A stretch of DNA of 64,000 bases from JAHWKI01 sp035513575 (GTDB lineage: Bacteria > Gemmatimonadota > Gemmatimonadetes > Longimicrobiales > RSA9), in the NCBI GenBank assembly GCA_035513575.1, contig DATKBW010000194.1, positions 28,453 through 92,452 on the forward strand. The letters are read 5' to 3'. Positions 25,660-33,852 of this stretch are shown piece after piece. The notes under the pieces are model-generated. The model ran no database searches and was not told the DNA's origin. It was given only the letters and a program-made list of their open reading frames with translations. The stretch's first letter is position 1. The number at the start of each line of letters is the position of its first letter. A program made the translations under genes and the position numbers.

Positions 25660-26912
25660 CGGTAGAGCCTGGCGATGCGGGAGCCCGGATAGTAGGTGAG
25701 GAGGATCTCGCGGTAGGACTGGCCGTCGCGGGCGCGTCCCACCGCCCCGATCTGACACATCCCGATGCCGTGGCCCCACCCGCCGCCCTCGATGGTGAGC
25801 CCGGTCACGTCACCGTCGCCCTCGGGGTGGAGCTCGATCAGGGCGCTGTTCAGGATCCGGTTGGGCGCGGGGCGGAGCACCCAGCGGATGGAATCGCCCC
25901 GGACGCGGAACTCGCCGGCGTCGGTGGCGATGCGGAGCGCTTCGGCCCGTCCGGACTGCGTGCGGCCGGTCAGGGCCATGGCGCGGATCCGGCCCGGGTC
26001 CACCGTCCGGCCCACGTGGGCGGCGAGGCCCCGCTCGAGGGTGGCCACGAGCGCGTCGCGCGTCCAGCTCTCGGTCCAGCGGAAGCGGTTCGAGGACTCG
26101 CAGTAGAAGCCGCCGCCGGGGCGCGCGTCGGAGACCGACTTCAGGTACGGCCGCGGCTCACCGGGCCACACCTCCTCCAGCGCCGCCGTCCGCCCCCCGC
26201 ACGTGGAGTGGTAGTACGCCTCGATCGGCGCGCCATCGTGGACCAGGATCTCGCCCCGTGTCTCCCGCACCGCACGGGCGGACACCGGGTCGTCCGCATC
26301 GACGCCGCCGTACACCTGGTCCATGACGCTGCCGTAGAAGTCGAAGCCCAGCGACGAGCGCCGGCCCATGTGGCGCAGGGCGTACGTGCGCGCCGCGATC
26401 GCCTGCGCCTTGACGGCCTCCACCTCCTCCGGCGGGCGCCCCTTCCCGATCTCGAGGGGCACCACCCCCAGCAGGTAGGTCTCCATGTCCAGCAGGTTCA
26501 CCGCGGTGACGCCCCGCTCGGCCGCCCGCACCAGCACCGCGCCACGGTAGGAGGTCCCGTTGACGACGACCAGCCCGCCGCCCCGCGGCCGCAGCGTGAC
26601 CGCGCCCGGCGTGCGCAGCGCCTCGCCCCCGCCGGCGATCTCGACGCCGTCGCCGACCCGGCTGGCGACCCGGGTCTCGCCGGCTCCGGTCCGGCTGCGG
26701 ACGGTGCCGTCGGCGTCCACGAGCTCGAGGCCGGCCGTCCCCGCGACCTCGAGGGACGGCGTGTCCACGACCACGCCCACCCGGACGGCGGGCTCCGCGC
26801 CCGTGGCCCCGGGCACCCCGGCATCGCCCGGGCCGCCGGCCCGCGGGCCGGCCACGCTGCACGCCCCCGTGGAGAGGAGGAGGAGCAGCCCGACTCCCGC
26901 GACGCGCCTCAT
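25656..26912 (-). CDS. SpoIID/LytB domain lipoprotein
   Basis: This 418-residue protein has a lipoprotein signal (GVGLLLLLSTGAC, Cys18), a variable Gly/Ala-rich N-terminal region and a SpoIID/LytB domain. Recognisable parts are YRGAVLVRAAERGVTAVNLL, YLLGVVPLEIGKG, VEAVKAQAIAARTYAL, YHSTCGGRTAALEEVW and GWGHGIGMCQIGA. In Bacillus SpoIID is a peptidoglycan lytic transglycosylase for engulfment, and LytB enhances an amidase. A non-sporulating bacterium would use it for wall remodelling. The ATG at 26912 overlaps hemL as ATGA. Confidence 0.87.
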   Translation of the reverse strand: MRRVAGVGLLLLLSTGACSVAGPRAGGPGDAGVPGATGAEPAVRVGVVVDTPSLEVAGTAGLELVDADGTVRSRTGAGETRVASRVGDGVEIAGGGEALRTPGAVTLRPRGGGLVVVNGTSYRGAVLVRAAERGVTAVNLLDMETYLLGVVPLEIGKGRPPEEVEAVKAQAIAARTYALRHMGRRSSLGFDFYGSVMDQVYGGVDADDPVSARAVRETRGEILVHDGAPIEAYYHSTCGGRTAALEEVWPGEPRPYLKSVSDARPGGGFYCESSNRFRWTESWTRDALVATLERGLAAHVGRTVDPGRIRAMALTGRTQSGRAEALRIATDAGEFRVRGDSIRWVLRPAPNRILNSALIELHPEGDGDVTGLTIEGGGWGHGIGMCQIGAVGRARDGQSYREILLTYYPGSRIARLYR

Positions 26913-28195
26913 GCCGCCACCTGCTGGAACGCGCCCCGGACCACGCGGAGGGTCTCCTCGATGTCCGCATCGGTGTGGGCGGTGGAGACGAAGCAGGCCT
27001 CGAACGCCGACTGTGGCAGGTAGACCCCGCCCTCGAGGCACCGCGCGAAGAACTGCCGGAAGACTTCGGGGTCGGCGCGCCGCGCGTCGTCGTAGTCGCG
27101 GACCGGGCCGCGGGTGAAGTGGTAGCCCCACATCCCCCCGAGCGCGCCGCCCCAGACGGGCACACCGGCGGCGGCCGCCGCTGCCGCGATCCCGTCGGCG
27201 AGCATCCGGCCGTGCCGCTCGAGGGAATCCCACGGGTGGGTCTCGCGCAGGTAGAGGAGCTGGGCGGTCCCGGCGGCCATGGCCAGGGGGTTCCCCGAGA
27301 GGGTGCCCGCCTGGTACACGGGCCCCGAGGGCGCGACCATGTCCATCACGTCGGCGCGCCCGCCGAACGCCCCGACCGGCAGGCCGCCCCCCACCACCTT
27401 CCCCAGCGTGGTGAGGTCCGGCCGGATCCCGAACCGCCCCTGCGCGCCGGCCGGCCCGACGCGGAAGCCGGTCATGACCTCGTCGAAGATGAGCAGCGCG
27501 CCCGCGTCGTCGCACGCCTCGCGGAGCCCGGCGAGGAAGCCGCCGACGGGCGGGATGAACCCCGCGTTCCCCACCACCGGCTCCACGATCACGCACGCCA
27601 GACGCTCGCCCTGCTCCCGCACGACGGCGCGCACGGCGTCCAGGTCGTTGAACGGTACGGTGAGGGTGAGGGCGGCCAGCGCGGCGGGAACGCCTGGGGA
27701 GTCGGGGAGCCCCAGGGTCGCCACGCCGCTGCCCGCCTGGACCAGGAAGGAGTCGGCGTGGCCGTGGTAGCACCCGGCGAACTTGAGGATCAGGTCCCGG
27801 CCGGTGAACGCCCGGGCGAGCCGGACGGCGGACATCGTCGCCTCCGTGCCGCTGTTGACGAAGCGGACCCGCTCGATGGACGGCACCATCTCCACCACGA
27901 GCTCCGCCAGCTCGACCTCGCGGCCGGAAGGGACGCCGTAGCTGGTCCCGCGCCCCGCCGCCTCGGTCACGGCCCGGATCACCGCGGGGTGCGCGTGGCC
28001 GAGGATCAGGGCGCCCCAGCTCAGCACGTAGTCGATGCAGGTCCGGCCATCCACGTCCGTGAGCCGCGACCCGCTGCCGTGGTCCGCGAAGAACGGCTCC
28101 CCGCCCACGGACCGGAACGCCCGGGCGGGCGAGTTGACTCCACCCGGGATGACCTCCCTCGCGCGCCCGAAAAGGCGCCGGCTCTGCTCACCCAT
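26909..28195 (-). CDS. hemL: Glutamate-1-semialdehyde 2,1-aminomutase
   Basis: HemL makes 5-aminolevulinate, the second step of the C5 heme pathway. The 428-residue PLP enzyme carries the Schiff-base lysine K266 in TTLGKVVGGGLP, the phosphate-binding NSGTEATMSAVRLAR and the IFDEVMTGFR aspartate. It overlaps rimO by 8 bp (ATGGGTGA). Its partner HemA is encoded 30 kb away in the same window, so this organism makes tetrapyrroles from glutamyl-tRNA. Confidence 0.96.
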   Translation of the reverse strand: MGEQSRRLFGRAREVIPGGVNSPARAFRSVGGEPFFADHGSGSRLTDVDGRTCIDYVLSWGALILGHAHPAVIRAVTEAAGRGTSYGVPSGREVELAELVVEMVPSIERVRFVNSGTEATMSAVRLARAFTGRDLILKFAGCYHGHADSFLVQAGSGVATLGLPDSPGVPAALAALTLTVPFNDLDAVRAVVREQGERLACVIVEPVVGNAGFIPPVGGFLAGLREACDDAGALLIFDEVMTGFRVGPAGAQGRFGIRPDLTTLGKVVGGGLPVGAFGGRADVMDMVAPSGPVYQAGTLSGNPLAMAAGTAQLLYLRETHPWDSLERHGRMLADGIAAAAAAAGVPVWGGALGGMWGYHFTRGPVRDYDDARRADPEVFRQFFARCLEGGVYLPQSAFEACFVSTAHTDADIEETLRVVRGAFQQVAA

Positions 28196-29687
28196 CCCGC
28201 TCCCCTTCCGTGGGTATGGCCGTCAGCTCGTGCTCGTCCGCGGCGGTGATCTCGACGTGGAGAATGGTGCCGGGCCGGAGTGCCGCGCCAGCCTCGATCC
28301 GCACGACGCCATCCACCTCGGGCCCCTGCCAGGGCGCGCGGGCGGTGGCGCCGGCCCCGTCCACCGTGTCCACCAGGACCGGGGTCCGGGTCCCGACCCT
28401 GGCCTGGTTCCGCTCCAGCGCGATCTGGCGCTGCAGGTCGAGCACGCGCTCGAGCCGCTCCCGCCGGACCGCCTCCGGGACCTGGTCCGCCATCGCCGCG
28501 GCCGCGGTGTCCTCCTCCTCCGAGTACGCGAACGCGCCCATGTGGTCGAAGCCGACCTCCTCCACCAGGCCCAGCAGCTCCTCGAACTCGTCCTCCGTCT
28601 CGCCCGGGAAGCCTGCGATGACCGTGGTCCGCAGGGCCAGCCCGGGGATCGCCGCCCGCAGCCACCCGACCCGCTCCAGGATGGTGGCGCGCCGCTCCGG
28701 TCGGCGCATCCGGCGGAGGACGGTGTCCGAGCCGTGCTGGATCGGCATGTCCAGGTACGGCAGCAGCCGCTCCTCGGCCGCCAGCAGCGCCACCAGCTCG
28801 GGGGTGATCCCCGAGGGGTACATGTAGAACAGCCGGAGCCACGGAATCGACGTCTCCGCGAGCAGCGTCCGGAGCAGGAGCGGGAGCGCCCCGGTCCTGT
28901 CGACGCCTTCGAGGTCGATCGGCCCGCCGCGGACCGGCCCCTCCCCGTCCCGGGCACGCAGCCCCCCCGCGATCCCCGACGACGCCGGGACGTTCGGCAT
29001 CCCGCGGAACGGCCGGCCGAGGAAGTAGCTCTCGCCATCCGCGCCCATGACGGCCGGTGCGCGGCCGCGGGCCAGGGCCCGGGCCCAGTCGCGGCCGTAC
29101 CAGGTCGTGTCCTGGCTGACGATGTTCAGCTCCACCGTCCCGGCGGCCTCGAGCTCCCGCGCCTCGCGCACCAGCAGGTCGATGGGCGTGGAGCGGAACT
29201 TCCCCCGCATGAGGGGGATGGCGCAGAAGGCGCAGCCGTGGTCGCACCCCTCGCTGATCTTGAGGTGTGCGCTGTGGCGGGGCCCGCCGGCGAGGACCCG
29301 GAGCGGCCGCTCCATGAGGGGCACCGCCTCGCCCACCAGGCCGCGGCGGGCCAGCTCGGGGACCAGGCGGTCGGCATCGGTGAGGCCGAGGAACAGGTCG
29401 ACCTCGGGCATCTCCCGCTCCAGCTCGGTCCGGTAGCGCTGGACCAGGCAGCCCATCCCGACGACGGCGCGGACCCGCCCGTCCTCCTTGAGCCGCGCCG
29501 CCTCCAGCAGCGTGTCGATGGACTCCTGCTTCGCCATCTCGATGAAGCCGCAGGTGTTCACCACGACGACATCCGCGTCTTCCGGGGTCGTCGCGATCTC
29601 CACCCCGGCGCCCAGCAGGCCGCCGAGCAGCCGCTCGCTGTCCACGGTGTTCTTGTCGCAGCCGAGGGTGATCATCGCCACGCGCAC
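28188..29687 (-). CDS. rimO: Ribosomal protein S12 methylthiotransferase RimO
   Basis: RimO adds a methylthio group to an aspartate of ribosomal protein S12. It has the N-terminal methylthiotransferase cysteines C10, C46 and C80 (TLGCDKN, NTCGFIE, GMGCLVQ). Its radical SAM cluster is CDHGCAFC (C148, C152, C155), followed by IAGFPGETEDEFEELL and a C-terminal TRAM domain. With the GTG at 29687 it has 499 residues, versus about 440 usually. The excess is a ~60-residue insertion at about 203-264, between WYGRDWA and LPLLLRTLL. A GTG at 29798, overlapping the lolA TAG, would add 37 low-complexity residues and is less likely. Confidence 0.93.
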   Translation of the reverse strand: MRVAMITLGCDKNTVDSERLLGGLLGAGVEIATTPEDADVVVVNTCGFIEMAKQESIDTLLEAARLKEDGRVRAVVGMGCLVQRYRTELEREMPEVDLFLGLTDADRLVPELARRGLVGEAVPLMERPLRVLAGGPRHSAHLKISEGCDHGCAFCAIPLMRGKFRSTPIDLLVREARELEAAGTVELNIVSQDTTWYGRDWARALARGRAPAVMGADGESYFLGRPFRGMPNVPASSGIAGGLRARDGEGPVRGGPIDLEGVDRTGALPLLLRTLLAETSIPWLRLFYMYPSGITPELVALLAAEERLLPYLDMPIQHGSDTVLRRMRRPERRATILERVGWLRAAIPGLALRTTVIAGFPGETEDEFEELLGLVEEVGFDHMGAFAYSEEEDTAAAAMADQVPEAVRRERLERVLDLQRQIALERNQARVGTRTPVLVDTVDGAGATARAPWQGPEVDGVVRIEAGAALRPGTILHVEITAADEHELTAIPTEGERDG

Positions 29688-29797
29688 CCCGGCAGGGAGG
29701 CGGTGGTGCGCGGACGCGCCCGCGCCGCCGCCAGGAGTGGCCGCGGCGCCGAGGACCGGAAGGGAGCGCCGGTCCGCGCTCCGGGCGGAGCCCGGCA

Positions 29798-30712
29798 CTA
29801 CTGGCTGACCACCACCGCACCCGCCGGCGGCTCGAAGACGAAGAGGTCGTCCGGCAGGGTGGGGTTCACCCGCAGGTCCGTCAGCTCGAACCGCCGCACG
29901 TTGCCGTTCTCCTCCGTCAGCTCGAAGCGCCGCACCAGGTGGTCCTCCGCGTCGATCCACGCCTTCAGCCGACGGTAGCCGACGCGCTCCCTGGGCGTCA
30001 GCGTGAGGACATGGGTCGCGCGTCCCCGCACGGTCTCGGTCCCCTCGGACGTCGCCGCGAACCGCCGCACCGGGTCCCCCACGAACTGGGACCGGAGGTC
30101 CAGACCGCCCGCGCCCCGGCTCGAGCGGATCACCTGCTTCGCGTCCGAGCTCGGGTAGTAGACCCAGAAGTACTCGCCGTCGCTCACGATGACATCGCCC
30201 GCGGGCTGGCTGAACCGCATCAGGAAGCGGTCCGGCTGCCGCTGGTACAGGGTGCCCGCGGACTCCGTCGTACGCCCCAGCAGCGCGTTCGTCAGCCGCT
30301 GCTCGAAGTCGGCCTGGAAGGACCGGATGCCCTCGTAGCGCCGCGCCGTGGCGCGCAGGACCTCCTCGACCCCTTCCTGCACCGCCGCCCCCGCGACGCC
30401 CGCGTCGGAAGGCGGCGCACCGGCGCCATCGCCCGGACGAGGCCGCGACGCCGCGGGGGCATCCGTGGACGGACTCCCCGAGCGGGGTGCCGTGGCGACC
30501 GTCCCGCCCGTCGTCCCCGTCCCGGCCGCGGAGTCCGCGTCGGCGGCGGCGAGAGAATCACCGGGGAGCGCCTGCGCCGGCCTCTCGGCGGCGGCGGGGG
30601 AGTCCGCCCGGCCGGCGGGTGCCCCCTCGTCGCCGCAGCCGGCGAGGAGGAGGGTGGCGGCCACGAGGAGAATGCCGCCCGGGGCGGCGAATTCGATCCG
30701 GCGCGCGTTCAT
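29798..30712 (-). CDS. lolA: Lipid-anchored LolA-type lipoprotein carrier
   Basis: LolA ferries lipoproteins across the periplasm. The LolA domain occupies about residues 118-304: VEEVLRATARRYEGIRSFQA, FLMRFSQPAGDVIVSDGEYF, WVYYPSSDAKQVI, and the LPDDLFVFEPPAGA end. Unusually, the protein starts with a lipoprotein signal ending in LLAGC (Cys26). A ~90-residue Ala/Ser/Pro/Gly/Asp linker then precedes the domain. Canonical LolA is soluble. The gene follows ftsK, as in E. coli, which supports the assignment. The ATG at 30712 has a GGAAGG site. Confidence 0.85.
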   Translation of the reverse strand: MNARRIEFAAPGGILLVAATLLLAGCGDEGAPAGRADSPAAAERPAQALPGDSLAAADADSAAGTGTTGGTVATAPRSGSPSTDAPAASRPRPGDGAGAPPSDAGVAGAAVQEGVEEVLRATARRYEGIRSFQADFEQRLTNALLGRTTESAGTLYQRQPDRFLMRFSQPAGDVIVSDGEYFWVYYPSSDAKQVIRSSRGAGGLDLRSQFVGDPVRRFAATSEGTETVRGRATHVLTLTPRERVGYRRLKAWIDAEDHLVRRFELTEENGNVRRFELTDLRVNPTLPDDLFVFEPPAGAVVVSQ

Positions 30713-30782
30713 CGATCCCTTCCGTTCGGGTCCGGGGTCGGTACCCTGGGGCCGGGGGCGTCGTTCCTCCGCGGGGGCCGGC

Positions 30783-33107
30783 TCACGACGCCCTCGGCTC
30801 CTCTTCGGCGGTGTCCCCGGCCATGAGGAGGTCCAGGCCGGCGAGCCCGATGAGGACCTCCCTGGGCTTCGAGCCATCGGGCGGACCCAGGATCCCGGCG
30901 TGGTGCAGCTGGTCGACGATCCGGGCCGCGCGCCCGTAGCCGATCTTGAGCCGGCGCTGGAGCAGCGATGTCGAGCCCTGCTGGTGCTGGATGCAGACCT
31001 CCGCGGCCTGCCGGAACAGGTCGTCGCGATCGTCCAGCACATCGTCCCTCAGGTTCCCGGCCGCCTCGGCATCGCGCTCCCGCACGAAATCGAGGATGTC
31101 CTGCTCCGGCCGCGCCGCCGCGCCCGGGGCGTCGGGGGCCTCCTCGCGGCGGCGGTACCAGGCCATGAGGCGCTCGGTCTCCTCGGTGGAGATGTAGGCG
31201 CCCTGGATCCGCACGGGGTCCGAGCTGCCCGGCGGGAGGAAGAGCATGTCGCCGTTCCCCAGCAGCGCGTCGGCGCCGTTCTGGTCCAGGATGGTGCGGG
31301 AGTCCACCTTCGAGCTCACGCGGAACCCGATGCGGCAGGGGAAATTGGCCTTGATCAGCCCGGTGATGACGTTCACGCTCGGCCGCTGTGTCGCCACGAT
31401 CAGGTGGATGCCGATGGCGCGGGCCTTCTGCGCGAGCTGGGCGAGGGGCCGCTCGATCTCCGACTGTACGGCCATCATCAGGTCGGCCAGCTCGTCCACG
31501 ATCACGACCACGTACGGCAGGGGTCCGTCCGCGTAGATCCAGCGGTCCGGATCCCCCTCCGGGCCCTTCGGCGCGGCGCGCCGGAGCACGCCTCCTTCGG
31601 CGACGCGGCGGTTGAACTCGGTGATGGACCGGACGTTGTTCTGCGAGAGCAGCTCGTAGCGCCGCGCCATCTCGTACACGGCCCAGCGCAGCACCAGGGC
31701 CGCATCCTCGGGGTCGGTCACCACGGGGTGACGCAGGTGCGGCAGGTCGCCGTACATGCTCAGCTCCACCATCTTCGGGTCCACCATCAGCAGCCGGAGC
31801 GTCTCGGGCGTGTGGCGATAGACCAGGCTCGTGATGATGGTGTTGATGCAGATGGACTTCCCGGAGCCCGTGGCCCCCGCGATGAGGAGGTGCGGCATCT
31901 TCGCGAGATCCGCCACGTACGGCCGCCCTTCCAGGTTCTTCCCCAGCGCCAGCGGGAGCTGACCCCGGCTCCGGTGGAACGCCGGGGAGTCCACGATCTC
32001 CCGCAGGAAGACCACGTCCGCCTCCGGGTTCGGGACCTCCACGCCGACCGCGGCCTTCCCCGGGATGGGCGCGACGATGCGCACGCTCGGCGCCTTGAGC
32101 GCGAGCGCCAGGTCGGCATCCAGCGCCTCGACGCGGCTCACCTTGATCCCCGGCGCCGGGGCGAACTCGTACTGCGTGACCACCGGACCCGTGGTCCGGC
32201 CGACGATCTCGCCCTGGACCTTGAACGTCTCCAGCGTCGTGACCAGGACCTGCGCCAGCCGGTCCAGCTCCTGCTCCGACAGCGCCGGGTCCCGCGGCGG
32301 CTTCGGCGTCAGGAGCGTCACGTCCGGCGCCGCACCGGCGGCCCCCGCCGTGATGGGACCGTCGAAATCCTCCGGGATCCCCCGCGATCCCTTCCGCCCC
32401 CGCCCCCGCTTCGGCCGCAGCGGTTCCTGCTCCGCCACGCCCGGTCCGACGACGACGCCGGGGGGAGCGAACCCGGCCTCTTTCACCGCCAGCGATGTGG
32501 CGGTCCGGCGACGTCGGAAGAGACCGCCGGACCGGCGGGCAGGAACCGGGTCGGTGTCCGGGCCCTGGGTGCCGACCACCCCCTTGAGCACCCGGGCACC
32601 GGCCGTGGCGCCGCCGGCGGCGGTCCGGGCGGGGTTCCAGCCGATGGTGGCGATGCTGGCGGCGGTGGCGGTGAAGAGGACCAGCATCGCCGCTCCGACG
32701 GTGCCGAGCCCCGCCGTCAGGGGCGCGCCCACGAGGATCCCCCACCACCCGGCCCAGGCCGCGGCGTCCTCCACCCCCCCGACGATGCCCGCGCCCACCG
32801 GTACCAGGAGGGCGAGCGTGGCCGCCAGGACGCTCCAGCGGAGCGTGAGATCGCGACGCAGCCCGAAAGCGGCGAGCGCGCCCACCGCGGGGATCGCGGG
32901 GAGGAGGAAGACCCCGGCCCCGAGAAACATGCGGCCGCCGTACGCGAACGCGGCCCCCACCACGCCCATCAGGTTCGCGACCCCACCCGCCCCGGCGGGG
33001 ACCAGGCTCAGCGCCATGAACAGCGCCAGGGCGGCGAGCGCGAGCCCCAGGAGATCGCTCCGCTGGCGATCCGTCAGGAGCCCCGCCTTCTGCTTCTTCG
33101 CGGCCAT
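30783..33107 (-). CDS. ftsK: DNA translocase FtsK
   Basis: FtsK pumps DNA at the septum to finish chromosome segregation. The 774-residue protein has about four N-terminal membrane helices (residues 18-150) and a short basic linker. The motor domain follows, with Walker A GATGSGKS at 411-418, Walker B VVIVDELADLMMA, and the ATQRPSVNVITGLIKANFP stretch. A C-terminal gamma winged helix (AAEVCIQHQQGSTSLLQRRL, YGRAARIVDQL) reads KOPS polarity sequences. The linker is short, as in SpoIIIE-type proteins. The gene starts one base after the comB stop. Confidence 0.97.
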   Translation of the reverse strand: MAAKKQKAGLLTDRQRSDLLGLALAALALFMALSLVPAGAGGVANLMGVVGAAFAYGGRMFLGAGVFLLPAIPAVGALAAFGLRRDLTLRWSVLAATLALLVPVGAGIVGGVEDAAAWAGWWGILVGAPLTAGLGTVGAAMLVLFTATAASIATIGWNPARTAAGGATAGARVLKGVVGTQGPDTDPVPARRSGGLFRRRRTATSLAVKEAGFAPPGVVVGPGVAEQEPLRPKRGRGRKGSRGIPEDFDGPITAGAAGAAPDVTLLTPKPPRDPALSEQELDRLAQVLVTTLETFKVQGEIVGRTTGPVVTQYEFAPAPGIKVSRVEALDADLALALKAPSVRIVAPIPGKAAVGVEVPNPEADVVFLREIVDSPAFHRSRGQLPLALGKNLEGRPYVADLAKMPHLLIAGATGSGKSICINTIITSLVYRHTPETLRLLMVDPKMVELSMYGDLPHLRHPVVTDPEDAALVLRWAVYEMARRYELLSQNNVRSITEFNRRVAEGGVLRRAAPKGPEGDPDRWIYADGPLPYVVVIVDELADLMMAVQSEIERPLAQLAQKARAIGIHLIVATQRPSVNVITGLIKANFPCRIGFRVSSKVDSRTILDQNGADALLGNGDMLFLPPGSSDPVRIQGAYISTEETERLMAWYRRREEAPDAPGAAARPEQDILDFVRERDAEAAGNLRDDVLDDRDDLFRQAAEVCIQHQQGSTSLLQRRLKIGYGRAARIVDQLHHAGILGPPDGSKPREVLIGLAGLDLLMAGDTAEEEPRAS

Positions 33108-33108
33108 G

Positions 33109-33852
33109 CTACTCCAGGGTGATCTTCCGTTCCCGGAACCGCGGAACGACGGCGGTCCGGTCCACCGTCCCGCAGAACGTCACGTCGTCCTCGAGGCCGA
33201 TGCTTCGCAGGTGCGATCCCGCGGCCGTCCCCGCCAGCAGCGCCGGGAGCTTCGGCAGGTGCCGCTGCGCCAGCGCCGCGGCGGCCGCGGCCGCGTCGTT
33301 CCGCTCCAGCGCGCCGCCCCCCTCCGCCAGCCGGCGCACCAGCGCGCCGGCGCAGACGGCGTCCTCGAGGGCGAACCGTCCTTCCCGCCCCGCGCACACC
33401 ACCGCGGTGGGGCCATCCGCACCGGCCAGGCGGTCGACCACCGCCCCGAGGTTCAGAAACGACGCGGCGAGGATCAGGCCGGCCTCGCCGTCCGCCTTGC
33501 CGCCCCGGCGCTCCGCGACGGCGAGGAAGGTGCGGGTCCCGTTGGTGGTGGTCATCACCAGCGACAGGTCCGCCACCGTCTCGCGGGTGAACTCGAGGGG
33601 CGAATTCCCCAGGTCGAAGCCCTCGATGGGGAGCCCCTTCCGCTCGCCGCACAGCAGCACGCTGTCGCGGCCTATGCTCAGCGCGATCCGGGCGGCGTCA
33701 TCCGCCGTGGCCACGGGGAACACCGCCTTCGCGCCGTTGGCCAGCGCTTCCACCAGCGTGCTCGTGGCCCGGAGCACATCGATGACGACCACCCGGTCCG
33801 GCAGCTCGACCCCCGAAAGCTCGCCCGGGGTGAAGTAGACGTCCAGTCTCAC
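33109..33852 (-). CDS. comB: 2-phosphosulfolactate phosphatase (ComB family)
   Basis: ComB hydrolyses 2-phosphosulfolactate, a step of archaeal coenzyme M synthesis; bacterial homologues are widespread and often of unknown role. The 247-residue protein has the family hallmarks: LDVYFTPGELSGVELPDRVV, VVIDVLRATST, CGERKGLPIEGFDLGNSP, TTTNGTRTF and CAGREGRFALEDAVCAG. It starts at GTG 33852 and overlaps accC as GTGA. No phosphosulfolactate synthase (ComA) is present here, so coenzyme M synthesis should not be assumed. Confidence 0.88.
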   Translation of the reverse strand: MRLDVYFTPGELSGVELPDRVVVIDVLRATSTLVEALANGAKAVFPVATADDAARIALSIGRDSVLLCGERKGLPIEGFDLGNSPLEFTRETVADLSLVMTTTNGTRTFLAVAERRGGKADGEAGLILAASFLNLGAVVDRLAGADGPTAVVCAGREGRFALEDAVCAGALVRRLAEGGGALERNDAAAAAAALAQRHLPKLPALLAGTAAGSHLRSIGLEDDVTFCGTVDRTAVVPRFRERKITLE

